Shown here in pieces: positions 33,001-46,124 of a stretch of DNA of 64,000 nt; within the stretch, counting starts at the first letter, position 1, and every line of letters starts with the position of its first letter. Source of the stretch: Drosophila miranda (taxonomy: Eukaryota > Arthropoda > Insecta > Diptera > Drosophilidae); NCBI RefSeq assembly GCF_003369915.1, contig NC_046677.1:12214001-12278000 (forward strand). The letters are read 5' to 3'. The position numbers and the translations under genes were made by a program. A model generated the notes under the pieces. That model was not told the DNA's origin, did no database searches, and was given only the letters and a program-made list of their open reading frames with translations.

Positions 33001-35913
33001 AGTGCCTCTTGTCAGTCAGCTTCATTAGTTTTTATATTTCCCCGCTCGGAGGCGGACAGAGGCGACACACGAGTGTGTGAGGAGAGTGCGTGAATGATTC
33101 GCCTCCAAGTGGGTCAGGCGAACAGGAACAGGTGACGTCTTTGCGTCTGCTGCCAGACTGTTCCGTTCCGTTCCGTTCCACAAAGTTGACACGGCCAAAG
33201 TGTGGCAAATTTATTCAGATATACTCGTATGTACTCTGTGTCTGCCCTGCCCTGCACCGCCCTGCCCTCTACGGTGCTAAACCGGGCCGTGCTTAACCGC
33301 AAATGCGAAGGCCGAGTGTGGGAAAACGATTGCAACACTCAGCTTACCCCCAGAGCACAGAGCACAGAGCACAGAGCGCCTCAGATGCAAATTGGAGCGC
33401 GTGCATCAAAGTCAAATGCAAATGACGCAACTCCCGCGCTGCGGTTGCTGACAGAATCGTCAGCAAATGACAAAAAACAAATCGGCAATTGCCCCTATAA
33501 GAGGCGCGATCAAAGAAATGCTGTTTGCTCCTTATAGGACGGCGCGGAAAACTATGGAGAGATATGCCCCAACAAGTTGCAGACACTCATGCCCAAGTCG
33601 GCTGAACTTGCCATTGATTATGTCCGAATGAATAGCATTGGCATCGCCAGCGACAGCTTCCATAATTGTCGAGGCGTGCCCAAAATTGTGAGGTCGTTCA
33701 GTTCGGTGCAACGTTCGTATTTAGCGAGTATGGCAGGGTAGGAAACTCAATTCAATTTACACAACAGTTTCGTTAACTGTTTCTGTTTATTAAACGTTAG
33801 CTGGCCATATTTGGCCCGGCCATCGGGTTATGAAAATTATTAGATCCCGACAAGCCTAGGAAAATGTCAGTGCGCGCAAGTGCATTGGTGATTTCCTGTT
33901 CAATTGCGATATTCTTTCATTGTTTCGACCGGTCCGTTGGCCATCACGCATTCTGAACTAAACTAAAACAGTCTGTTGCCAAAATCACCATCTCAAAAAC
34001 AAACATTAAAAACTTTTGGATACACGCGTTGAAGGCCCACGCGGCGCCCCATCCCATCCCATGGCAGATGTCGTCCGATGACGTCAATGGCCGATACATG
34101 GCGTCAGTACCTTCGACTGGTACTCGTACACGGCCTGCAATTGACCACAACTGCTTGACAGATTTGGCAATTAGTGGTCTCCCGAGAGCATGTCAAGCCA
34201 CTGGGGAGCAGAAGCAGGAAGATCTGGTCAAGTGCAGGCCACATTGTCATTTGCATACCCCATAATCGGACGTGACTAATTAACTTGCACATTGCACAAT
34301 GTACATAATTCCCTTGCTGCTGATACTGCTGCTGATGAATCATAATCATATGCACCACTCACAGTGACATTTTCGATTTGCACTTTGCGCCATAAATAGA
34401 CATTTGTAATACATAAAATACAGATACAAAAAAAATATATTCCCAGCAAATCGAGTATAGGCCATAGCATTTCGCTGGCATGACATTCATGCCGAAAATA
34501 AAAGGCAAAAAAAAAACGGAAAAATCTTGCTCTTGTTAGCACGGAAAGCTGTCCGTGCGTGAGGAGAAAACATGCTAGAAAACTCAAAATCAAATGATAG
34601 AAAAACATCTGTGCAATTTGCATTTTCACTTTTTTTCGACTCTTTTTCGACTCTGACTGGGATCTGCCCCCCTGCGCATGCAAATGAGCGTGCAAATATG
34701 TATCTGCAGTCAACTGCGACTGCCTGCTCGGAGTTGGGTGGATGCAACAGATACGAGCACTGCTGGACGAGTGCTGTGGAGCAGGGCGATCGACGGGGAG
34801 ATACCCCATGAGGAAAACATAGAAGTCTAACTACATCTGTTTGCAAGATATAAAGATAGAAAGATATGAGGAAGATTCTGGTTCGAAACGTTTTCGCCAT
34901 GGGGGGAAACTCTAACATGAATCCGACTGTTTATTTACGAGTATTTAATGCCAATCATATTAGATATCTTGTCTTATTGAACACTTGTAGATAAATTATT
35001 AATTAAATGAGTATTTAATATCTTTACTAAGATATAAAAGACTTTGAGCACAATGTGTTATTTGAGTTCTAATAGAAGTACAGAATTTTATTCAATTATG
35101 AACAATCCCTAAACTTTTCTGAAATTCATGTAATATACGCCAAAAATCATATACGCCATCTATTAAGTCCATCACTCCTTGGAGTACCCTCTAGAAAAAG
35201 CAAACTTGTTGCCGCGGCGCTGCTTCAGTTGCAGTTGCAGCTGCCCGCGCATATTTAAAGATCAAGGGCGACCCAGCAGCACCATCCGCAGCAGTGGAAG
35301 TAAGAACTTGAGAGCTGCCACATGCAACATGACATAATGATAGTCATTGTCCGGCCATCTCTCAGTATGCGAGCGTGTCTATAAATAGACACGGCTGAAG
35401 CTGAAGCTGGAGCTGAAGCCAAAGCCGCAGCCGCAGCCAAAGTACAGGGTGCCCTGACCAGCCGCCCACATTCCACAGTTGAGCTAATCTTGTGATAAAT
35501 ATTTGCCAAGAAATTGTTTTGTTTTGTTCTTTACGCCACGAGTATTTTTCCCAACTTTTTTGCTATTGCGCTTTAAATGCTTATCAGGGACAACGCTTGT
35601 CTGACGAAAGTTTTCTTTGTTGGGCCCCCGAGAACGAGACGAAGACGGAGACGGAGACAGAGACTTACGATGATTCCAGGCAGTTCTTGGTATCCGCAGT
35701 CAGGGGCAACTCTGACAGTTGAAATCCACGATCCTGACGCACCATATAGGAAGGCAGCGTGTCGATGATGGCATTGGCCTTATCGTTGTACGATCCCAGC
35801 AGTTCCCGATACTTGGAGTAGACGACGCGCTTCAGTTGCGGATTCTTTACCGACGAGGGTGTGGAAGATGGGGACGGCGACGCGGCCGGAGATTGCAGCG
35901 TTGAGGTGGCCAT
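20965..35913 (-). CDS. Very large disordered, probably cytoskeletal protein (ten exons, ~2,508 residues)
   Basis: Exons on the complement: 35669-35913, 30640-31361, 29708-30372, 28531-29058, 28402-28468, 27841-28054, 26936-27222, 26474-26518, 26273-26410, 20965-25580. Each junction is GT-AG, and the phases agree to the stop at 20965. The start, ATG in AACAATGGCC, opens MATSTLQSPAAS. I see no enzyme, PDZ or LIM domain. Recurrent motifs are KPFTYTPGGIDLSQIRSERM (exon 2), SKSFRILQKITDT (exon 7) and KKYTGSAIPSRSFKILQAM (exon 9). These resemble the linker motifs of ZASP/PDZ-LIM Z-disc proteins, from memory. The middle exons are glutamine-rich. The last exon is acidic with repeated FW motifs. A muscle or actin-associated scaffold is inferred, not shown. 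The exon 9-10 junction is the least certain, and alternative exons are likely. Confidence 0.8.
28873..28940 (-). repeat. CAG/CAA repeat encoding polyglutamine, exon 4
   Basis: The complement encodes a run of about 18-20 glutamines, with one proline interruption in the following residues (QQPQQPQ). It is a mixed CAG/CAA tract inside exon 4 of the large gene. The plus strand reads as poly-Leu or poly-Cys shadow frames. Confidence 0.85.
29838..30014 (-). repeat. Two CAG/CAA polyglutamine tracts, exon 3
   Basis: Within exon 3 two separate tracts are seen: about 10 glutamines at 29838-29864 and about 20 at 29961-30014. A further QQQQQQQQ and QQQQ lie near 30245-30280. Intervening text contains two copies of ESPRSPFE. 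Length polymorphism between individuals is to be expected. Confidence 0.85.
31362..35668 (-). other. Intron 1 of the large gene (4.3 kb)
   Basis: The donor is TC/GTAAGTC at 35668 and the acceptor is CCGCAG at 31362. I see no supportable nested gene. Frames such as those around 34276-34918 lack conserved features. Small palindromic or simple runs occur (ttccgttccgttcc near 33163, gcagttgcagttgcagctg near 35228). Intron 1 of this size in flies often holds enhancers and alternative promoters, but nothing specific is recognisable. Confidence 0.6.
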
Positions 35914-37785
35914 TGTTTTTCGTTAATCTCTATTATTTATATTGTTTACTGTATTATCTTAAATTTTTTGTGCAGTTGGTTAAACTGGTATAGCAATCGG
36001 GAGCAAGAAAAGTCTACAAGATTGAAGAGTTTTTTATTACATTATACAATTGCCCTATGCCCCAGTGGAGATACTAATCGTATGTTGATAAAGCACAAAC
36101 AAAGAGTGAATTTGTTTGCTCCATCGATTTGCATTTGACAATTCCCAGACAAAGGCACTGGCAGTCAGGCAGACACTATGGGACCCAAGCCCCAGAGCCC
36201 AGTGAGTGAGTGACTCAGCGATCGATGGGGCAGCCAATCTAACCTTTTTCGGTGCAGACCAGCCGGCAAATGATCATTTCGTTGATGACTCAGAACAGCC
36301 GAGAAGAATCAACGGACGGTTGGGGAAATCAAAGAGGCGCGTAAGCAATATGGAGCAGGCAGCTGTTCCGCCTCAGATATACTCGTATGCTCACGCAGCT
36401 CTATTATTTTTAGCCATGAGCTAAAGCGTCTAATCAAATTAAACAGAATCCACTGGTACTACTAGATTGCTCGGCCCTCCCGAGAGAGATAAAAGGGGGA
36501 CATCTTACAATGGCCTTGTTTTTGGGTACGAATTTTCTCACTTAGGACCCGCACAGACACTCACATGGACGCACATGGACACACATGGACACATGAAAGT
36601 TTAGACACACGCGCAGCGCAGAAGTATCTGAAGTCGGGTTACGACGAGTGTATCTGAAAGCGCACTGGCGACTGAACGCAGCAGAGTCTCGACGCGCATT
36701 GAAGTCGAGTTCGCTGGAGGTTGGCGACTGCGCCTGCGTCTGCGTCTGGGGCTGGGGCTGGGGGTCTGAGTTGTTCGGCAACTTGTTGCAGATACATTTT
36801 TCGTTGCCGCAAAAGGAAAACCGAGCTCATGATAAACGTTCGGCTGGCACGCGGTGGCTGTCTGTGGCTGTGTATCTGCAAGATACACGGCCTGCCAGCG
36901 ACCTGCAGAGCAGACCAATTTATACGTCTGTCACAGCCGTTCGACGCCGACGACAAATTTAAAGCTAAACGCCAAATACTTTCGACGTTTTGGTCTATCT
37001 GTATCTGGTATCTGGTATCTCCAGGCTGTATCTGCCACTCTTATCGTGCAGCTAATTGTTTTTGCACGGCTGTCATGTCGCCTGCTTATTACTTTGGTGG
37101 TTTTTCTTTATTAAACCAGCCCGTTCTCCGTTTATCTCGCACTCCTCTTTCTGTCACATTTCTGGGGATTTCTCAATCGAGTCCCAGCTACGCTCCACGT
37201 ACACCTTTTTGCTCTAATTAACACAAGCATCTGCGGAAACGCTTCCCACTAGCCTTGAAGATAAGATAAGTAAGATTATCGACGACTGCCTTGGGATTTC
37301 CTGAGGCCCCCGTCGGTTAAATAATAATTGGCAAGAAAGCGTTGAAGAATTTTAAATGCAGAATGACTGGTCGAAAATGATTTTCTTTTGCCAAAAAATC
37401 TGTGCGCTGCGCTCCCAATTGCCGCCTGCCACGGGCTAAAATGCTGACAGAAGAAAGAAGCACAAAGAAGGGGAAAGTTGCGACACAAATGACTATAGAA
37501 AACATGTCTGTGACTGACTCCGATTGCCGGTCGTGGATGATTCTAGACATTGAAACTGTATTTCAGGTTGGAGAAATAACTTTCGCTTAATTCGATTACC
37601 AATGCACGCAAGGCCTGCGACTAGCCAGAATAGCTTTTCTTCCAGCACTGCCAATGAAATAATTTTAAGCAGATTTGAAGAGCATTGAAGTGTCTGATAA
37701 CTCTGTCAAATAGTCAGCACAATCGTTTCAAATGAATCATATAATCAAATATTCCCAGGCAAAACTGTGTGTGCAATATAACACG
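35914..37785. other. Divergent upstream region between two genes
   Basis: This separates the first exon of the large gene (minus) from the DUF4729-like gene (plus). No gene is supportable. Simple-sequence runs near 36560-36600 (repeats of acacatggacgcacatggac type) and 36730-36770 (ctggggctggggctggg) create repetitive shadow frames on both strands. It presumably holds the promoters of both neighbours. Confidence 0.5.
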
Positions 37786-38572
37786 ATGGCGACACGTGGA
37801 GATCTATGCACTAGTGAAATGTTGGTAAGTGTCGAATACTCTGTAAAATGCAGTATACGTCCCTACAATACGCCACTAAAATGTGGGACAGGCCTTTCTC
37901 GATGTGGAGCAGATCTTCAGCAGACCACTGAAGTGTCCAGTGCCATTCTGTGGGGCGGAGCTGACGCCAATGGAGATGCTAACCCATCTTTTGATGGGTC
38001 ACAGCCCCGGCGAGTCGATGCTGGAGACAGTGGCCAATTGCCCCGAGCTGTTTCATGTGCAGCTCAACGAACTGAAGGCCGGAACAAGCTATGTGATTGC
38101 TGTGCTCGCCTACCACGGCACCCCGAAGGCGGGACTCAGCACTCCGGTCTCTCCAGAGCTGCAAATCGTCCATCAGTTGCCCGTAATGCTCGTAATGTAT
38201 GTCACTCCGCTGCCAAACAAACACAACGGTAACGCCAGCGACAACGTGGAACAGACCGTCATCTTCTACATGGTCAGTCCGTTGATGACCACGGATGTGG
38301 GTGTCCAGATCACGCTCCTGGACGGCGACCAAGATAAGCATGGCCAGAAAGCCCTATGTCAGCTTTCTGCGCAAACTCAGACGGGTGCTTACGGGCACGG
38401 GTTCGGGGAGGTGGAGCAGCTCTTAGTCCACATGGAGTTCGTTCACTATTCGGCTAGCAGCGTTCAGAAGCTCATCGACGCGGACCCGGAGCGGCAGCTT
38501 CACGTTAAGGTCGTTCTGACTGGGGAACCGAACTCGTTAGGATCGGAAAGCCACCCAGAGTATCCAGAATAG
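37786..38572 (+). CDS. DUF4729-like protein with C2H2-type motif
   Basis: Two exons, 37786-37824 and 37892-38572, with a 67-bp intron (GTAAGT...GACAG) and phase 0, give 239 residues starting MATRGDLCTSEML. Near the N-terminus it reads LKCPVPFCGAELTPMEMLTH, then LLMGH: two cysteines and two histidines spaced like a zinc-finger (C-x4-C-x11-H-x4-H). After this comes a beta-rich region (ELFHVQLNEL, VIAVLAYHG, TVIFYMVSPL). The opening CPVPFC and spacing recall the Drosophila DUF4729 family, whose function is unknown; this assignment is from memory. The frame alone would start at a GTG (37883), but the intron solves that. No neighbour suggests a role. Confidence 0.8.
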
Positions 38573-41500
38573 TTTTGCTCGGCTGCGCTGACTCATTCGG
38601 ATTGACAGACACATTAGAGCCGGCACGGCCCCAATTGACGCACACTTGAAATCTATAATCTGAGTGCCTGACAATATTTTTCGATCTTTCATATACTATG
38701 TAAACAATATTCCTTAACCAGCTGTCAAATGTCTGCTCTCTGGTCTGTGGTCTCTGGTCTCTGGTCTCCACTTATTCATTCAGTAAAAATCGTATTTTTT
38801 GGCTGCCCCAAAAGTGGGTCATACAGAGATATGTGGTCTGTTGCAGCCATCAATCATCAATCACGAGGGCCATCTAATTAGTTAGCCACAGGCCACAGAC
38901 TTCTTCCCCCTAAGAAAATATTCTCTTTAATTATGTGTTAAATGTTTCTCTTTCTGAAAACAATTTCTCGAATCATTTCTTTTGGCCCTTGTTTGGTTTT
39001 TTTGACCCAATTTAACTTTCTTGATTTATTCTATGATGCATCTAAATGCAATCTCTTAAACGCAACACCGAAAATAAAAATGGCAATGCTTTTACAAATA
39101 TTATGACTAGAGTTGAAAATTGTCTGGAAAATATATTTATATCTATAGTACTTCTGAACCATCTTTGATGTTCTGAGAATTCTTGTTGTCCGACAGCTAA
39201 CAGGTGGCGCTAAAAAGGATTATCCATAAGCTATGTATATGAGAGTACACATACATAGATAGATATATAAAGATATGTATGTATGTATAAATCCCCAAAT
39301 GAGTTTAAATTTAGCTTTCATATTTTCCAGTTAGATCAATATAATTTCTATATAATTGGATTCATCATCAACCCAAAAACAAAGTGCTACCAAAACTTTA
39401 ATGGCAACGCCATTTAGTCTAGCGATAGCGGCCATAAATTAACCCAAACTAAACAAGAAATAAGGGAAAGGTACAAAACAACCAAAGAAGAATATATGTA
39501 GTAGGTATAACTAATCCTATTTATAAATAATTCTCAATTTGCAAACATAAAAACGAACTAAAGTTTATATGCCATTAAAAGCGGAAGCAAACAAAAAGAT
39601 CTCTAAGGAAAACGTAAAACAAAGCGAGGGAAAGCCACGCTAATAATATAGAAAAAGCTGATTTTCATATCCCACCCACACCCTCGGACACGACACGGGC
39701 GGGCATGTGTAAGATTATAATATTTCAGGCCTCTTATTGCTGGGACTGACCTTGAAAAACTTGTTATACGCCGAGGGGCGAAACTTTCCGAAGTGGGGAA
39801 AAAAGTCTACGTATACGAGTATACGTATACGAAGAGGGGGCTCAGCAGTCGCAATCAGGGAGCCCATTCATCACTTTCTACGACTACCCGAGTCTGCAGC
39901 TCGTTTTGCATTTGTCATTTGCGATTGGCGCTGCGTTGATTGCATGACATGGCCACATCAGACGGAGAGGCGGAGAGCCTGGACTTGCGCTTGAGCTTGA
40001 GCTTGAGCTCTGGGCTTGGCCTGGGTCTGTGTCTGGGTCTGGGTCTGGGCTTGTAATTATTTATATTAATCTGGCCTGGGTCACCCTGGCGACTCCAGGT
40101 GAAAGTGAAACCGAGCCAGCGCCCGTTGCACAATGCACTGCGGCAATATTTTTTCTTCGGCTGATTGGAGGATACGTAATTTTTATACTCGTACATTTTT
40201 CCTACCACAACCACATGTGGTCGTCGGTTTTATGGCCAGACGGGCAGCAGAGTCCCGGCAGCGCCTTTTTTCGATTTTGGTTTTTTTTCCACTGACTTTG
40301 AATTGGTGTTGGCTGACAAATTGCCATGATATTGATTTGTGGAATGGGAAAACTAAATCACGAAAATTTGATTTGAGAGAGTTCCTTTTTTTGGTTTTAA
40401 GTGAAAGTACGTAACAAATATACGATACGCGTTATAGACTGGAATAAATTAAATCTAGTTTGTAACAATTTTTTTTCCCTAACTAATCTATTTTGTACTT
40501 TTTCCTCTCCCTAAAAACCTCCTTTTCTTAGTTATTCCTTTTCAAAGATCATTTGATTACCTCTTCGAATTCAATCAATTTCATGAATCATAGATTCAAG
40601 TATCTTGGGAGTGCTCTAAGTATAATCACATTGACGGCCAGTACCTAAATTCCCAGTGGGTTTTGAATATGGTGTTTTTTGGGTGTGGTCTTCTCATCAC
40701 AGTTTTATTTCTTCTTTTTATCGACGTTACGCATCTTCTTTTAAGTTATTCTGCCCCTGTACATTCGAATTTCACGGTCAAATGCGATCAACTTGAACTT
40801 CGTGAAATCCATTAAAAATGCAAAAATGACTAAAACAAATAAATTCACACCTGATGTACGCAATTTACAAAAGCAAAACAACCGACAAAGAAGTGTCAAA
40901 ATAAGTGTCGTTGACAAAAATCAAAGTCATGTCTGGTAATGCATCAAAAGTCCGGTCGTTGAGATGCGAAAACTTAAATAAATAAAATATTTACGAAATA
41001 TTTACTTTGTCAATATTTGTTCCAAGTTCACACGTAAATTAATGGCAGAAAATATATGTACGTATGTATGTTTTTGTGGCTTTTACAAGATATACAGATT
41101 TCAAGTCCACATATCGTATACTTGATAATACATATGTGCAAGAAATTAAATGAAGTGATTATACTTTTAGCTATACCTAAAAATCAATACATTGTGTATT
41201 GACTGAACCTAGAAATTTATGATTTTTTACAGGGAATCGATTTTGAAGTTTAACAATGCCTTGACTTTGCGAATATTACAAGTATTATTAGCTGAGTTTA
41301 ACGATCAATAAAGGCGGATGCACATTTTATTTTGGAAGAAAAAAAAACAGTTATCTGTAATTTTCATTGATTATATTATTGATACATCTTAATTATTATT
41401 AATTTCTTGTTTTCTGTCCATACTTTTCCTTTGCTCTCTTTTCTCTTCGCATCACTTTGACCCAATTTCCTCAATATATTATCGCCGATTCTCGTGGGTG

Positions 41501-44500
41501 CTGAAAATTTATGCGCGACACATCAACGTCAGCAGAGCAGTGCAAAAAAAGAAAATTCTGTCCGAAGAAAAATGTTGAAAAAATCAAACAATAAGTGAAC
41601 TGCATTTTATGCCAAATTCTTAAATTTGTTTCGTTGTTTGAGATGTTCTCGGGCATTGTCTGAGTGAAGTGCGTGGCCAGAGGAAAACTTCCGGTGAATG
41701 CCGTCAGTTGTCTAAATTCCCAACACGTGTGCCAAATGCTTTTAGACACGGCCGAGAGACAGCTGGCGGCTGGGGGTAGAACATAAAACTCTGCACCAAA
41801 ATCTCGTTGAAAAATACGATATTTAATTAATTAATTCGCCTTTATGTGAGGGAAAGACAGGGGTGCCGGGGAAAAGGAAAAAATTGTCGCCTGCCAAAAA
41901 GCGCGTGCACCCGTGGGGCCGAGTCGAGAGAGCTTCGAGGGAGGGCGTGAGTGTGGGCGAATCGATGGCCTTCAAAAAAACTCATGTGAGAGCCTTAATT
42001 GTGAAAGACATCATAAAGATGTTCTGTATATACGATATATATAGTATATATATATCTATTCATACATGTTTTATTTATTGTCCCATTCTTTCAAACAGCT
42101 CCTCCGGCATGGCGTTGTGTTTTTTATTAGTTTGCTGAACACACTTGAAAAACATTGGAAAGATATAGTGCAGCTGCCACAAATCTTGTCCAGATTGGAT
42201 TGCTATGTTACCCGAAGCTACAGTGTACTACAGGTTATAACTATTCCCATGCCCCCAGATTTATTTTATAACTTACCCAGAACTCATCTTAGCCGCCTGC
42301 TTTGTATTTCAAGTTCAACTTCGAATCACTTTTACACACCGCCTCCACACAGCAGCCAGAAGGAAGAAATCGGTTTCTTTTTATTTATTTTTCTGTCGTA
42401 GGCGATGGTTTATGCCGAATCGCACGCAAGTTCTACGAAAAGATTTAGCAAGGGAAACCTAAGCACACAGAAACACTGAAAAATTCATGGAAAATTGAAA
42501 TAAAATTATGAATAATGAATTGAAATTTATTTCGCACAAAATATCACGCCTTCTTATATAACTTTCGGCACGAACACGAACACTGCTAAATCACTGGGAA
42601 ATAGTTTTGTCTATATAATCAAATGGTACATGTATCTATATCGTTTATTGAGTATCCAAAGATTATCTTTGGGGCTCTCCCCAATCGGTCCGAGGTATAT
42701 TTGAGGGTTTCGAAAACCCTTTTCGTACACAATTGTTCGGTTCAGAATTTTGTAATTTTCTATTAATAAAACGCGCCACGGCACGACGTATTGCTCACTT
42801 TTGCTAGAGAAAATACTCGTATCTACATATATCTATATATATTTGTATATATAGACAGCCCAGCCAGATAGATAGACGATATAGATATATCTATGTGTTA
42901 GTTTTAGATGAAAATTTTCTTTCTTTCGGATGGTTTTTCTCGTTTGCAACGCGTTCAAGTTAGCAGCCCAAGTCGCACTGAATTCGCACAAGAAATTTCC
43001 TCGGCCGAAAACCCGAAAAGCCGAAAAGCCGAAAAACACATTTCACATTTCGAAACAAATTCTCCTTCTTCTCTCCTGTATATATTTTTCGACCATCGGT
43101 CATGTCGGTGTCTATATGTCTGCATATATGTATACGAAAGCCCGTGCCGCTGGCAGTGAGAGTGTCTGGGTGCCCGTGCCCGTACCCCTTTGCATGTGTA
43201 AAGTGCGTCTGCTTGGAAAATTCTATTCTATGAATTTTGAGTTTATTTAACAGAAACAACAAATTGAGCAAGCCCGCAGTTGTTTGTACTTGTTCCTTGC
43301 TTTATGCTTTCCTTCCCAGCCAGCCAGCCAGCAATTGTTGCCGGGGTACCGAACACTCTCGAAACATTAAATAAATTACTTTTCGTTCGATTCTTTCACA
43401 CTTGGCGGCCAAAACATTCGGGCAACAATTTCTGCACTAGTCGAATCGTTTTCGAAAACTTTTCGGGAAATTATTTGATGCTAGGTGCTAACGATGTTGG
43501 GCATTTTGTATTTAATCAAATGGTATTACTTTATTTCAAATAAGAGAGGGTAGCATACCCTGTGAATAGCTTTTAAACTGATGTAATATTTAAAAAATAT
43601 ATGTGAAATAAATGGTCAGACCTTGAAGGCATTTCAACAAATTAAATATTTAAAGGATTATTTCAACTAAAGCGCCTAACGGGCTAAGGCTTTCGAAAGG
43701 CTGATTATTCAAAAAGATCTTGAATTTCTTAATTTTAAGAGACGATTAAGAGTAGTTTTGTGAATATGTAGATTATCTTAATTTGTCTCAAACTAATTCC
43801 TATATTTGTTTCCCAGACTGTAGCTAATTTTGTATTGTACGTAGCACTAACACCTTGTTGTTAGTTGTGTTGATCGAGAGCCAAAAGAGAATATAAGGAA
43901 AGGCCCCCAAATGCGCGCTGATTTACGAATAAAACTAAAGAGTTTTGTATCAGAGACACAGAGAACTCATGCGCACAATGCTGAAATGATGTGAATGATT
44001 CCACTCGGTGTGCTGGCCCTGTACTGCGGACAGATGCTGAGATAAATCATAATAAATCACATCTGCTTGGAAAATAAATAATAGAAGGCGAGATTATATA
44101 GCGCTGGGAGACCACTAGCAAACATCCAGTATATGTAGCATATTTATTATAGAATATATATAGCTAGAACAAAGCATAGTCCCTGGGAGGGGAGATGTAT
44201 GGCAAATGGAAAAGAGCAATGTCTGGGGGAATTAGCAACTCATTCATCTTGAGGCAGGCAGTGGACCAATGTTGTATTTCGAGTTAATAATTAACATTTA
44301 TTGTATGTACGAAGTCTAATTCAAGTTCTTCGTGTTCTGGGACGGACCACACCACCTGTCCAGGCAGCGAGAACACAACAAAGTTGCCTGATGCCCTCGA
44401 TTATAAATAGATCGCTGGCTCTTTACCGATATAATTGATATACATAGATGTACATATATGTATGCTTACATATATGTATGTACGCGCGAGTATCTATCTA

Positions 44501-44925
44501 TACATATCGGTTCGTACTTTTCTTTATTTTTGTGCAAAATGCGCCATTAAGTGGTATAAATAGATCTTTGAAAAGCGCACAGGGCGCTGAGTCAACGAGT
44601 GCCTCGAACATTAACCTCATTAGAAGAGCGTCAAATGATTTTCGGTTCATGTGTGCGGCAAAAGCTGGAGGCTGTCGACTACTCGATGGTGGACTGGTAT
44701 GGTGGGATTCACAACCCTGACAATGAACCGGGTAGAGGAAGGGGGAACAAGCACTGATGAGCAAACACTTGATAGAAAGAAAAGCTGTTGAATGAACTTC
44801 AGTAATTGCTTTTCATGGTCACAAAATAGGAATCAATTCATATTTTAATTTTCCGTCAAACGTTCAATCAAAATCACAAGTTTTTATTAAAATTTCACCA
44901 AAATATCAGCCGAAGAGCAGACATC
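38573..44925. other. 6.3-kb stretch without a supportable gene
   Basis: Frames here are short and of low complexity; none shows a domain, signal peptide or good splice continuation. The DNA is AT-rich with (TA)n/(CATA)n runs (39235-39290, 42020-42066, 42815-42895), a palindromic acgtatacgagtatacgt near 39808, and a (gcttga)n-type run near 39988-40020. It may hold regulatory elements or noncoding transcripts. Confidence 0.5.
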
Positions 44926-45474
44926 ATGACCAGCTTGCGGGAGATGCAGTTGGATGATCTTTTTAAGTTCAATTCCCTCGTCCTTGACCCTCACACCGAA
45001 GTGTACAGCCTGAAGTTCTTCTTGACACATCTCCTGAAGTGGCCGGAGCTCTCACAGATCGCTGTGGCCCCTGGGCCTGGCGGTCGTCGGGTGGGGTACA
45101 TCTTTGGCAAGTATTTGGAGAGTAAACTCTACGAGTGGCACGGGCATGTATGCGCATTGACCGTATCTGATGATTATCGCCGCACAGGCGTCGCCACACT
45201 GCTGATGAGACACATCGCCAGGGCGCTGGATGCCAAGGGAGCCCTGTACGTGGATCTCTTCCTGCGCGTCAGCAATAGACCGGCCTTGTCGCTGTACAGC
45301 TCCCTGGGATATGTCCTTCGAAGAACCGTACTGGACTACTATCCGGACGAGCCCGTACCGGAGAATGCGTACAATATGAGAAAGCCTTTGGCACGTGATG
45401 TGCTACGTAGGTCGGTGGCTGTCATATACACGGTTCCCCAGTGCCTATCGGAGGATGACTCGGATGATCATTGA
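44926..45474 (+). CDS. NAA20-like N-terminal acetyltransferase (NatB catalytic subunit paralogue) A
   Basis: A single exon encodes 182 residues, close to the 178 of NAA20. It opens MTSLREMQLDDLFKFN, as NAA20 proteins do, and keeps EWHGHVCALTVSDDYRRTGVA. In this stretch R-R-T-G-V-A is the acetyl-CoA-binding motif of GNAT enzymes. It ends the core with YVDLFLRVSN, LYSSLGYVLRRTVLDYY and AYNMRKPLARDV. NatB acetylates proteins starting Met-Asp, Met-Glu, Met-Asn or Met-Gln, working with the auxiliary subunit NAA25 at the ribosome. The ATG has a good context (gacatcATGacc). Lack of introns suggests an old retrocopy or a fast-evolving, perhaps testis-biased paralogue, as D. melanogaster has; that part is inferred. 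Confidence 0.9.
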   Translation: MTSLREMQLDDLFKFNSLVLDPHTEVYSLKFFLTHLLKWPELSQIAVAPGPGGRRVGYIFGKYLESKLYEWHGHVCALTVSDDYRRTGVATLLMRHIARALDAKGALYVDLFLRVSNRPALSLYSSLGYVLRRTVLDYYPDEPVPENAYNMRKPLARDVLRRSVAVIYTVPQCLSEDDSDDH

Positions 45475-46056
45475 TCCATAAATCCTCCATAGTATTCGGC
45501 ATACATTTAAGATTATATTTGTGTACAGCTAATTAAAGAAACTCAATTGCGCTGAATGCTTGGCGGTAGACGAATTTCCGTTGACGCACAAAGGCAAATC
45601 TAAGAGATACAAGCATAAGTACGGATACAAGCAAATACTTTGGCCATAACGTACTTCTCTTCCCTTCTGTGCCAAACAAAATCGAATTGCAAATCGTGTT
45701 GTCTTTTCTATTATCAAAAAATGTTTCAACGCAAACAAATTAGAAAAGAATTATGTATATAATTGTGTATAGTGTATGGATAGATGGCTTTTCCCTGATG
45801 GCTGAAACACGCGCAATGATTTTCACTTTCCATTTTTCATTTGGCCAGCTTGCGCAACTTGAAACGCACAGAATCCGAAATGAAAATTTGTTGTCATATA
45901 AACAAACCTCGTCTCTATGTGCCTTCTGACATATATTTTTATGTTTTATCTTTTCCCCTGAGGCGATTTCTTTAAGCTTTTAGTTCAATTTCGGTTCAAC
46001 GTCGGCCGAGTGCAATGAACTTTTTATGGCATTTTCTTGTGATTTTCTGCTAATGT

Positions 46057-46062
46057 TTTATT
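46057..46062 (-). terminator. Candidate polyadenylation signal for paralogue B
   Basis: AATAAA on the minus strand lies about 65 bp past the stop codon at 46125, a usual distance for a short 3' UTR. Confidence 0.45.
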
Positions 46063-46124
46063 GGTTTTTTTTTTGTGGAAAAATGTGTGGTACAGGAAAC
46101 TTTTGTGGTACACATGCATACTTC

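Noticed and set aside
34276..34918. Two overlapping minus-strand frames with hydrophobic stretches
   Set aside because: The apparent membrane-like segments come from T-rich intron sequence; there are no conserved motifs and the frames contradict each other.
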